Of a DNA stretch of 64,000 nt, positions 24,740 to 35,800 are shown in pieces (within the stretch, counting starts at the first letter, position 1; every line of letters begins with the position of its first letter). The stretch comes from Burhinus oedicnemus. Lineage: Eukaryota > Chordata > Aves > Charadriiformes > Burhinidae. The DNA lies in NCBI GenBank assembly GCA_008921705.1, contig VFFE01007767.1, positions 1,440,278 through 1,504,277 of the forward strand. The letters are read 5' to 3'. The notes beneath the pieces were generated by a model. The model ran no database searches, was not told the DNA's origin, and saw nothing but the letters and a program-made list of their open reading frames with translations. Position numbers and translations under genes: made by a program.

Positions 24740-27330
24740 CTCAACCTGATTACACTTGCAGCCTACACTTCTCTTGGGAAGTCTCTTTCTGGTTGTGCTT
24801 CAACTAGAGCTCCAGGCTCTTTCTTTCCCTCAACCATAACCCTAACTCCGCCCCTTAAAATAAAACTAACCAGAAGCTGAGTCTGGAACCAGGCCGTTCA
24901 ACCAGTGCCCACGGCAAAAACTTCCCCGGCCAAGTTCTTGCAGCCTTGACTTCCCTTTCAAACCTCTATTAGCTCCCCTCCAGTTGGAACTCTAGGGCTC
25001 TCTCTTTCTCCCAGCTCTAACGCTAACCCTGAGAGCAAACCTAATCTTAGGCTGAGCCTCAGCCCAGGGTTCCCAGCCAGTGCCCACACCAAAACATTCC
25101 TACGGCCGTGTTCTCTTCACAGTCCACCTTTTCCTTTGGCACATTCCCTTTTAAGCTCCCCTCCAGCTGCATCTCTAGGCTGTCTCTGTCCAAATGCCCA
25201 CCTTAACACTAACACAGGTCGTTAGATCAGGACCCCCAGACAGTGCCCTCAATAAAAAGTTCTCTCTGCCACGTTCTCTCTACCCTACATGCTTTCTTTT
25301 CAAATCTCCTTTCTAGCTCCACTCCAGCTGCAGCTCCAGGCCCTCTTTCTCTCAACCCTAACCTTAACCCTCACACAAACCATGTGCTGGGCTTTGGACG
25401 TGGCCTCCAGCCAGGGCCCATACCAGGAAGTTCTTGAAGCCAAGTTCTCCTTGCAGCCTACGCTTCCTTGGGACCGTCACTTTCTAGCCCCAAGTCAGCT
25501 GCAGCTCTTGGCTCTTTCCTTCTGTCAACCAAAACCTCAAACCTCACCCTAAACCTGACAGTTATGTTGAGCCTTAGACCAGGCCCCTCAGCCAGTGCCT
25601 CCACCTAAAAGTTTTTCCAGCCAAGTTATATCTGTGGCTCAGCCTTTTCACTAGCAGCTGCTTTCAAGCCTCCCTCCAACTGGAGCTCTAGGCTCCCTCT
25701 TTGTCCCAACGCTAACCCTAACCCTCACACTAGCTGTATGCTGAGCCTCAGACCAGGACTGCCAAACAGTATCCACAACAAAAAGTTCTTGCAACCAAGT
25801 TCTTCCTGCACCCCACGCTTTCTAGGCCCATTCTGATTGCAGCACTAGGCTCTCTCTTGTCAAAGTTAACCCCAGCTGTAACTCCAACCCTAATGGGAGG
25901 CTGAGCCTCCAACCAGGCAGTCCTGCCAAGTTCTCCTGGCAGCCTAGACTTCCCCTTCAAAGCCCCTTTCTCTTTCCCCTCCAGCTAGAATGCTAGGGTC
26001 TCTCTTCCTCCCAGCCCTAACTCTAACCCTGACGTAAACCTAACCATATGCTGAGACTTCTCCTAGCCCCACCTTTTAGTGCCCACACCAAAAAATTCTC
26101 CCAGCCAAGTTCTCCGTGCAGCCCACCTCCTTTCTAACCCCACTCCCGCTGCAGGTCTAGGCTCTGTCTCTCAACCCTAATCCTAACCCTAGCCATATCG
26201 ATAAAGCCAAACAAAGGTTGAGCCTTGGACTAAAACTCACTAGGCCAAACCAAAAAGTTCTGGCAACTAAATTCTCCTTGCAGCCTACACTTCCAGTTAT
26301 CCATTCCTTCCCAGTCTCACTGCAGCTGGAGCTCTTGGCTCTCTCTTTCTCTCAAACCTAACCCTGACTTTAAGCTGAACCAGAGGCTGAACCTCAGACA
26401 TGGCCCTCAGCCAGTGCCCACAGAAAAAAGATCTTGAAGCCCATATCTCTTTGCAGCCCACCTTTCACTTTGACGTCCCTCTTCTAGCCCCCTCTAACTG
26501 CGGCTTTCGCCCTTCTCAACACTAGCCCTTACTCTAATCCTAAAAACAAACCTAATGGAATACTGACCCCCTCTCCAATTGCAGCAGTAGTCTTCCTCTT
26601 TCTCTGAACCCTAACCCTAACCCAAACGGGAAGCTGAGGCCTATCCCAGCCCCCCCTCAGTGCAGACACCAACAAGTTCTTACGGTTCTTGCTGCCTACG
26701 CTTCCACTTCAAAGCCCTTTTCTAGCCCCTCTACAGCTGCATCTCTAGGATCCTTCTTCCAACACAAACATTAACAATAAAACTAACTGAAGGCTGAGAG
26801 CTCTCAAACCCCACCCCAGCTGCGGCTCTAGGCTCTCTCTTTCTCTCAGTCCTAACTCTCATGTGAAGCCATATGCTGAGATCAAGCCCCCCAGTGAGTG
26901 CCCACACTAAGAACTTCTCCCAGCCATGTTCTCTTTGCAACCCACCCTTTCCTTTTGCAGCCTCTTTCACGTCTCCCCCCAACTGGAGCTCTTGGCTTTC
27001 TCTTTTTCTCAGGCCTAACCATGACCACAGGGTGAACCTTAGACCAGGACACCCACCAGCGCCCACACCAAAAAATTTGCCCTTCCAGGTTCTCTCTGAA
27101 GCTCCTTTGTAACTCCATTCCAGTTGCTGCAGTAGGGTCTCCTTCCCTCAACTGTAATCCTAACTGTAGCCTTAATCCTTACTGGAGGCTGCGCCTTGGA
27201 CATGGGCCCCTTCCAGCGCTGACACCAAAAACTTCTCTTTGTGGCCACGTCTTCTTGGCAGCCTGCCCTTTCCTTTGGCGGCCTCTTTGGAGCTCTCCTC
27301 ACTCCAACGCAGGCTTGATTGTGTTCAGAG
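24740..27330. repeat. Diverged tandem array, ~16 units of ~140-185 bp with telomere-like hexamers
   Basis: A block of the form CTCCAGCTGCAGCTCTAGG followed by CTCTCTTTCTCTCAACC recurs near 24811, 24994, 25174, 25336, 25508, 25690, 25848, 25993, 26158, 26336, 26505, 26590, 26745, 26831, 26994 and 27134. Most spacings are 140-183 bp; two are near 85 bp, so partial units exist. Unit order on the plus strand: pyrimidine tract; CCCTAACCCTAA-like hexamers; ATATGCTGAGCCTCAGACCAGG; CAGTGCCCACACCAAAAAGT; CAGCCAAGTTCTCC; a GCAGCC-C-CTT stretch; then back to the tract. Units differ by many substitutions and indels, so the array is old. The period is mostly not a multiple of three and every frame is broken, so it is not coding. 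I do not recognise a named satellite. Confidence 0.9.
26607..26623. repeat. Longest perfect telomere-type core in the array
   Basis: AACCCTAACCCTAACCC is 17 bases of perfect vertebrate telomere repeat (C-rich strand up). Shorter cores occur in other units, for example 25712-25725 (CTAACCCTAACCCT), with one-base variants near 25355 and 26173. Confidence 0.9.
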
Positions 27331-30300
27331 ACAGCTCACAGCCCAGGTCGTCTCTTTGTTCCTTTATGCCTTATGGACATTTTTGTGCATGTGTGAGGGA
27401 TGTTTTTATTCATACAGCCTGGCATAACATGAAGGTTATATTTCAGTCCATTAACAGTTTTTTATAGCATGACACTGTGAGAATATTTTGCAGTCAATGG
27501 TCATGGTGCATATACAGTATTGGGAAATGAAAGACGTTCTGGGACAGTATTAAAAAACTTCAGAGCTAAGACCAAACCTGGTACAGTGTTGACTGTAATG
27601 CCCACAGAGAGACATCTCTTGGGCAATGTATCTCTGCAACTGCGTTCATGCTGCATTGCAGGCAAAACTGCTTGTTTCACTTCACAGATAACCTGTAAGC
27701 AAACTAACTTAGGTGCTGCAATGACGGTCCAGGCACCGACAGGATACTGAAGGGCCAAATTACAACAGTACAACCCTTCTGAGGTTGCAGTGGGTCCTTA
27801 GCTGGCTCTTGGAAGTCTACTCGGGATCTGTAGGTTTCATTGTTGGTAAGAATACTTATGAAAATGGAAGAGGAGATTCCTTCTCTGACTTACTGCACAT
27901 TTCAAATCCTGACTGGCACTTCCTACTCAACTTTAAAGAAATACACCCCCACACACACAGATATACAAGCGTTTGAGACTCCTCCAGTGCATCCAGTATT
28001 TTGATGACTGAATGTAAAGCTTTTGCGCTCCACAAGGACTGAATAGGGGAGCACAGTCACGGTCAATTCACAGTGCTTGGAAACTTCGTTAAACAGGTGT
28101 GATATCACTAGTGGACTAAGCTGATCTTTTTGCAAGGACAGAATGTGCTCTGACTCCAATGAAGTAATTTACTGTCCTTTATGGAACTGAGTGTATTTGG
28201 AAGCTCCAGTGGAGACTGAAAGAAAGATCTTCCAGGCTTGTAACAAGTTGCAACATAGGCTTGGGGAAAACTATTTATTTTGTTTTGTCCTCTCTGCTTC
28301 AGTTTTCTTCTGTCATTGGTACTGAAATTTCTGCTTTATCCTGCTTCTGGTGCAAGATGCTCTCAGTTGGAAGCTGGTGGACATGGGAGAAGGAAGAAGA
28401 GAGAATGATGTAGCAAGACCATGTTAATGAACGGCTGTCCTTGCTTGCCTTCATCAATAGTTAGAATAAATTAAAACAAGGGTGCGAGCTCCCTTGAATT
28501 TCCCAGGATTAACCATGACTAGCAAGCTTATTTTTAAAATGTTTGCTCTTTTTGATCCTTGCAGCAAAGCTTTGTTTAGCTTTATTGTTTAAGCATAACA
28601 CTTTCTAATTTGTTACTTTATTCCAGTATGTATGTGAATGACTTTTTTTTTTTTTTCCACTGGTCATCAAGAGCAATTCTACTGGTATATTAAGGTCTCT
28701 AATTTTAAGGAAAGGGATATCACATAGTTTGTAAGTGAGGCTTTGCCTAGCTACTGGAAGGTAATATTTCCCTTTACAATTATTTTCTGCAGCTGCAAAG
28801 AACAGAAGGCCCACAGAGTTTCCCTGGGCCAAGTGCCATTGAAACTAATTTCAGCTAAGGCAGACTCATAAATTGTTCCATTACTCTATAAATTGGTCTG
28901 GGCACATGTCACTTCAAGCCTAGCTGGGTTACTTTAAATCTAGCCTGTAGTTCTGAAATACTGCCACATTTTAAAGAACACATCTTAAAAACATGATGAA
29001 AATAAATAATATTGAAGTGAGTTAATCTTCTACAAAAGCATGAAACCTACAAGGATGTCAAGTTATTAAACACTTTATTGGAAACACATAACAACAAAAC
29101 CAAATATTTTGAAGACAAAGCATTTTCTTCACTTGTAGAACAGGAGAAATAGAAAACCAGTATCTAGAAACTGTTTAAAATGCAGACTCCTTAATTGCTC
29201 TGTATTCACAAGAACAAATACAACCTGTACGTGGGAATGATTACCGGCTACATATGTTTACAGGCAGAAAGCATCGCCTGCCAGTTTTCAGATGTGCCAT
29301 CAAGAGCTACGGGATTCACAGAATTTCACATCATTACAGAAGATTTCAAACAGTTTATGGAACAAAATTTAAAATACAAAATCAAAATTATTAAAATGAA
29401 TTTACAAAGATCAATTTAATAATTTTTTAAGCAGAAAAGATTGTGACATTTCATTTTAAGCACTACCAATTTCCTTTTGTTCCTCAACAGGAAGCACAGC
29501 ACATAACCAACGACCTGCAAAGACACTATCAGCCCCAATTAGAGATCAAGCACCTAACCTGAGCAGTGCTTTCTTTTTTTTGTTTGCTTGGTATTTTTAA
29601 AGGTGAAAAAATAGACAACCCCCTCCAGTCTATGCTTGGGAAATTAGCACAGCCAGGCGTAGCTCCTCTAGTCACCATCCTGCAAGCAGTGGAAGCCAGG
29701 ACAGCTTCTTTTCACCTTGTTCAACTCTCCATAAACAAGCCACCTAAAAGTCTCCCTGCAATCAGCATCCAGCAGTAGCAGTGCCCGTTTTAGTTCAAAC
29801 AAAGTCAATTCTCCCTAGGCAGAGAAACGCTAAAGCCCAACTATCCCACTCCCTCTGGGGCCCTCCGCTTCCCTTTTATGACTTCCCCACTTAGGCAGCG
29901 CAGCTGCCAGTTCCACCTCCCAGCAGTTTAACAAACCACAACTGCCAGGTTTTGCAGCTTATATAGTCTTTAAGGGCTAACCTCTTCCTTTTTCTTTAGT
30001 GAAGGCTTTTAACCCTTTTTAGGTTTGTTGTGACTACAGCTCAAACTTGTGATTTGTTTGTGTGCAGCTTTCTAGAGTAACTGGGATTTTCTAGTGTCTC
30101 TCTATGGATCCATAACTCCTGTTTTATCAGGTGTAGTCAGCTAGGGAATTGCAGAACTGTTCCTGTACACTGTTGCTCCAGCTGGGGAGTTAGAGGGCAG
30201 TATATAAAACAATATGTAAACCCTTTTTTTCCCCAGCAAATAGATCAAAATGAATAGATTTCACTATTAAAATGGTCACATTTTATGAACGGTATCAAAT

Positions 30301-31249
30301 ACATGTAAGCTTAATAAGGACATTCTGTGTATACATCATCTTGTTTATTCTTCAACTTGAAAGGTATTTTGCTTAACATCAGGTAATAAATGTCACTTTG
30401 AATAATCTATTAATTGCACTTGTGCCTGTCTAAAAGCTGATCTTTTTTCAAAATATGCTCTTTTTCTTATTGAAAAGGTTTTAAGCTTCCTGTATCTGGT
30501 TTTAATAGCCTTTAAAACATAAAAGGACACATTTTAATAATAGATTAAGAAACAAAATTTAGTATTTAATTTCTTTAATGGCACAGCCTTTAATAAAAAA
30601 ATGCTTGGTGCAGAGCTTATCTTATTTGGTAAAAAAAACGTAAGTTCAATTTTCCTCTAGTGGTTATTTTTATTATTTGTAAAATTTCAGAAGAATTTTA
30701 CTTCCTGCTACAGCAGCCTTTTCAATTTGTAGCCCAGAAATACAGCTCGCTTAGCATATGCCATTTTAGTGTTTCTTGCTTACTGTGGTTAATCACAGGA
30801 ACTACAATAGCTGAAGAACTGTTAGAGAACTACAGTCGTTCCCACATGTTCGAATTTAGATGGTTACCACTGTTATTGAGGGTTTTGTTTAAAGAGAAGG
30901 TTATGTTTGTGCACCCTTTCAGTGTTGGTATAGGACTTCCAGGCTTTTTTCTTCTGGAGACATTGAAAAACTACACTAATGCCAATTAGGTTAGCCCTGG
31001 AAAAGTCTCATGAGTCTTGGAAAAGTAAGATACGGAGTCTTCAAAGCTCAATTTATGAAAACATCCTTTTATTTTTGGATGCCTCCATTTCAGACAGAAA
31101 AACAAGACCCTGAGCACTTATAACACTAACTGAATCTTGAAGCTCTAGCAGCACAGTCCTTGTGAAAACCAGGACTCACATGTATCCATATGGTATCTTA
31201 AATGAAGTAACATTTAAAATATCTGGCCTTACATACATTTAAAGACTTC
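27331..31249. other. Intergenic, AT-rich, nothing recognised
   Basis: No gene or named repeat is seen in about 3.9 kb. It holds a short (CA)n at about 27946-27958 and a T14 run at 28643-28656. Open frames up to 109 codons (30660-30989, plus) have no family resemblance and no splice-site support. Confidence 0.6.
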
Positions 31250-31340
31250 ACAAGCTCAGGATTTCATCACACATCAGTTTGCTCCAGACTTCATCCATTC
31301 CAGTTCTGAAATCTCCAAAGAAGGAAATCCTGCAACCTTC
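31250..31340 (-). mobile_element. CR1 3' portion, minus strand (half of an interrupted element)
   Basis: The reverse complement reads GGTTGCAGG..TTGGAGATTTCAGAACTGG..GAGCAAACTG. This aligns by eye with the CR1 3' segment GGTTGCCCAG..CTTGGAGATATTCAA..GCAACCTG. It continues the minus-strand CR1 at 31724-32840, whose text stops at the AAATACTGGAA that should immediately precede it. The two parts are split by a plus-strand CR1. The low-coordinate edge is uncertain. Confidence 0.7.
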
Positions 31341-31723
31341 CCCTTTTTGGGGTTGTTCAGCCTGGAGAAGAGAAGGCTCCAGGCTCATAGCAGCCTTCCA
31401 GTGCTTAAAGGGAGCCTACAGGAAAGATGGGGACAGACTTTTCAGCAGGGTCTGTTGTGATAGGACAAGGGGTAATGGCTTTAAACTAAAAGAGGGAAGA
31501 TTTAGACTAGATAGAAGGAAGAAATTTTTTACAATGAGGATGGTGAAACACTGGAACAGGTTGCCCAGAGAGGTGGTAGATGCCCCATCCCTGGAAACAT
31601 TCAAGGTCAGGTTGGATGAGGCTCTGAGCAACCTGATCTAGTTGAAGATGCCTCTGCTCATTGCGGGGGGGTTGGACTAGATGATCTTTAAAGGTCCCTT
31701 CCAACCCAAACCATTCTATGATT
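31341..31723 (+). mobile_element. CR1 LINE 3' end, inserted into an older CR1
   Basis: Plus-strand CR1 tail. It starts at GGGTTGTTCAGCCTGGAGAA (the end of the reverse-transcriptase ORF) and runs through the RKKFFTMR..VKHWNRLPREVVDAP C-terminal motif to a Leu-Ile-stop, then a 3' UTR ending in CATTCTATGATT. The last roughly 80 codons are open. TTCC occurs on both sides, which may be target-site sequence. Its 3' half closely resembles the copy at 39069-39789 (same GAAGATTTAGACTAGATAGA stretch), so the two are probably one subfamily. Confidence 0.93.
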
Positions 31724-32840
31724 CCAGTATTTGGCCATCCACACAGGGAAAAGATTTTTCCATATATCTAATAAGAATTCCCCATGCTCCGACTTGTGTC
31801 TGTTGCTGCTTGTCCTGTCCCTGGGCACTTCTGAGGAGAGCCTGGTTCTGTCTTCACTATGGTCCTCTCCCATTACGTATTTGGAGGCAGCAGTAAGACC
31901 TTCCCTTTGCTTTCATTTCTCAGTGCTGAACAAACCCAGATCTCTCAGCCTGTTCTCACGTAGCATGTCATGCAGCCCCGTAACCATACTGGTGGCCCTC
32001 CACTGGGCTTGCTTCAGTATGCCAACGCCTTTCTTGTCCCAGGTACCTTCAAACTGGACACAGCACTCCAGATACAGCCTCACAAGTGCTGAATGAGGGG
32101 AATAAACACTTTCCCCAAACAGGTGGCTACACTTTGGCTAATACAACCCATTTATTCTGTCCCAGATGCAAGATCCCAGATCCCATTTGCCCTTGTTGCA
32201 CTTCACAAGTTTCTGTCAGATCATTCTCCAGTCTATCCTGACCCCTTAAACAGCAGCCCTGCCCTCCCAGCATAACAGCTGCCCCCTCCAATGTCATATT
32301 GCCTACAAACTTGCTGAGACTGCACTCCATCCCACCACCCAGGTCATGAATAAAGCTATTAAACAGTATTATCCCCACTATGAATCCTTGAGGGATGCCA
32401 CTTGTACAACCAGTCACCAGTTCTGCTTCACATTGTTGATTACAACTCTTTGAGCACAGTGGTCCAGCTGATTTTCTACCCATGTTATCATCCACTTACA
32501 GAGTCTGTACCTCACTAATTTGGCTGTAAGGAGATAATGGGAGACCGTATCAAAGGCCTTGCTAGAATTAAAGTAAACAACATTCAGTGCTCCTCCCTTC
32601 ACCACAGAGCAAGTCATCTCATCACAGAAGGCAATCAGGTTGTTCAGGCATCATTTGCCCTTGATAATTCTATGCTGGCTGTTCCCAATCACCTTCTTAT
32701 CTTTCCTGCACTTGGAAACGGCTTGGAGGAGAATTCAGTCAGTAACATTCCTAGGGAGTGCCCTTCAGCTGAGTGGTCTGTACTTCCTCAGATTCTCCTT
32801 CTTGTCCTTCTCCAAGATGGATGTGAGTTTGCGTTCTTTC
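31724..32840 (-). mobile_element. CR1 LINE reverse-transcriptase region, degenerate, minus strand
   Basis: Read on the minus strand this is CR1 ORF2 in broken frames. In order, high to low coordinate: KDKKENLRKYRPLS (palm start, near 32800); VVYFNSSKAFDTVSH (near 32560); SGIPQGFIVGIILFNSFIHD (near 32390); LSKFVGNMTLEG, where an FADDT-type catalytic motif is expected but the aspartates are lost; then the C-terminal QWRATSMVTGLHDMLRENRL and GEFLLDIWKNLFPVW near 31760. Several stops and frameshifts are present. With the 31250-31340 piece it forms one old element split by a younger plus-strand CR1. Confidence 0.92.
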
Positions 32841-35800
32841 TTCTTTATGGCTTTTTGTAATATATTATTATTGCAATTGCTAAAAAAATGACAATGGGAC
32901 CCTAATATGCTCTTAGAGGGTTAGAATCCATCAGGTCTTTCCTTTTAAGGAAATCTTATATTCTAATGTAAAAAACTTGCAATATTTAGGTTTCAGTAAA
33001 TTGTGACATGGTTCTGACAGAGAAATTTTTACCCTAGGTAATAATCTTGTTTCAAATTCTTTTGGTTTGCATAACAAATACACATTTTCCAAGAAATATG
33101 CTGTAAGAAAATGGAAATTAGACAAAGTCACTTCCTTGAATCTATTGTAATTACTCAAAAACTTTCCTGATGCCAATAGATACATAAAATATTATTTTAT
33201 ATAAAATAAATGCAAATAATCAGCTTGATAAACACCAGAATAAGAAAGCAGAAAGAGCAAGTGATACGAAGGAAAACTTGTCCATCTTAACTACTTTGTA
33301 ATTACTACCTAAAACTTAAAAGACTTCAGAGAAAATGAAACTCATTTCTCCTGAGAGCAGAAGGAAGAATGATGTAAGAGCTGCTTAGGCACGAGACTGA
33401 AAGAGATTCTTGTGACACCTCCAAGAAACTGCGTAAAATGCTGTAGACCTGAATAAAGAGAAAGTTTTTTGAGTGTATGGTAATGTGTTGCAAGCCTGTG
33501 ACTGGACCCACCTTTGATACGATTAAGCAGCTGCAAGCCACAAGACCACCACTGTTTTATGTGAGGCAGCGGTAATGGTTGAGTTCAGGTCACTAACACT
33601 CTTCCCTCTAGTACATGTTTGAAAAGACGTGCGTGAGGCCTGATCTACATAATTCTTTTTTGTTAATGTTTTGTAATTAAATGAGCAGTGTGACTTTTAA
33701 CATAAACACTTATACAAATGCAGAGATGACTGCAGCTGCTTGTACTAAACAATTTTACTGGCAAACGTAGGTTATTTCCTGTTCTTAGAAGAAGCTGCTA
33801 CACCATAGGAGCACTTTTTTACACATATGACACCCTCTACCCTAAGAAATTGTTGTGCTTTGCCTATTTTCATTTTAAAAAGTAGGTTAAACAAAATAAT
33901 TGCAGCTATTCTAGAGCTGAGGAGGTGCCTCTTTGCCCAAGGTTTCTTCCTTGGTAAGCTTTAGCAGTGGAGGTGGCACTTCCTGGTGATCATGGGGATG
34001 ATAAGATACTGCTCAGTCTGCACATGTGGCTTGGTGTCAGTAACCAGAGTCCTGGTATGAGATCCATTAGTAGAGATTATTAGTGTTGTTCAAACAATGT
34101 GACCTGTGTGCAGACAAAGCTTTGATAATTCCACAATGTCATAGAAAACTTCATAGCAGTCTTCAGCAGCACATCACCTGGGTTTGCTATCAGAGATAAC
34201 AGGCTTTAGGTTCTCTCACTTTCATGAGGGAAACATAATAATTTCTAGGAATTTCAATTTGGAGAAAGCCAGTGGTCCCATAGTGAAAAAAGAGCCATTC
34301 TAGGAAGGAGCCTCATCACTTTATTTGCTTCAAATTGATTGTGTTCCATCAATACCAAAAATTATTCAATATGTAGTGGAGGACTTGGGAAGGCAGATAT
34401 GGCCAGGGCTAGGGCCAGCACCATTTACATTGCAGATACTGTTTTGACAAGTGGATGAGGGTAGAATTCCCCTGTTTTTTGTTACTGGTAAAAATATGGT
34501 CAGATAATATGAGCCATGCTTTATTTTAAACCTAAAGGGACACAATATAGATATGTTATTTATAACGGCTTATAATTGGTTATTAGTTGTTATTATTTCA
34601 AATGTTCAAGAATCCAGTTTGTATTTATTTTGCATGAGAGCAAAATCAAGCAGAGGGTGGATGTACAATCAACATAACACAGAGGAAGGCAGGGTATAGA
34701 ATTATCCACATGAGTTACTATAGGCACTGACTACATCTCAACCCCAGCTGGTTCCTTTTCTCACATAAAAAGGCATAGTTCTTTTAAAATCAAAAAAAGT
34801 TACAATGATTAATACCAGGAGTGCATCTTGTCTGTGATTAAAGTAGACTTGGTGATTAATTCATTAGAGGGGGGAATAAGGACTGAAATCATAGGTGAAC
34901 AATGGATATATGCCCAAAGCCCTCTCTAAAGCGTATGATTTTACATGTGCGAGATGGGTAGGCTTACACTGGCAGAAAATGGAAGCAGAAGAATACATAC
35001 CACAAACCACAGCTAATATGGCCCTCAACTTTCTCACTGTTTCTACAGTTGCAGATGAAGTTGCAGCCACGTTTCCTCTGCAAGGCAGGCAGAGAGGGCA
35101 GCTGAGAAGCTTGCAAACTGCAGAGTAAGTGCAGCGCTGTGGGAGTTTTCATGTTGATATAAATGGCAGCTCTTTGATGTTAGGTGCTGCATGGTCCTGC
35201 AGAAATTAAGGCAGAGTTCCCATCCTATGTTGAAGAAAACAACCAGGAAGCCAAAGGGCTTTGTTTTGCTTTGAAGCAAGGATGAATAAAGGCTGTCTAT
35301 GAATGAAATATTCATGCGTTCCGCTGTGTTTTTTCAGTTCCTTGAAAAACTATATTTTGATTTGAGCTTAAGCTTAAGAAATGTCTTGCGCTACTGCCCC
35401 ATGGTAGGGAAGGGCTCCAAGGTTTAAAGGCTGTGCTGAATACAGAGTCAGAGTATTGGTGACACTGGACCAACACCACACTTACTGTTGCAGACCCTAC
35501 TTTTCAGTTTAGAACCAATATTTACTGACAGAAAATTGTCAAAACAAAAATAAAAATCAGACACGCTTAAATATTTGTGATGGGGGAGGGAAGCTCCATC
35601 CTGCTTACAATTTGCAGACCACATGGTTTCTGTTCAGGTTCCTGCAGGGGAAGAGGGGGAGGAAAGAAAACCGGTGGCAGATTGTGGGGTCTCTTCTGTT
35701 TCCGAAGCAGAGAAAACTCCAGTAAACATAACCATGTAACCTGATATTTGCGTGTCCTTTTCCCTGTTATTTTGGCTGCTGGATATTGCAAAGGAGAGTC

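Noticed and set aside
26731..27302. Minus-strand open frames in the tandem array with a recurring FWC-type peptide
   Set aside because: The recurrence follows from the DNA repeat. Unit lengths are mostly not multiples of three and each frame breaks, so a repeat protein is not supported.
24740..27330. Interpretation of the array as a chromosome end or CRISPR array
   Set aside because: The hexamers are embedded in long diverged units and the flanks are ordinary intergenic DNA, so it is not a terminus. Units lack the short identical repeats and unique spacers of a CRISPR.
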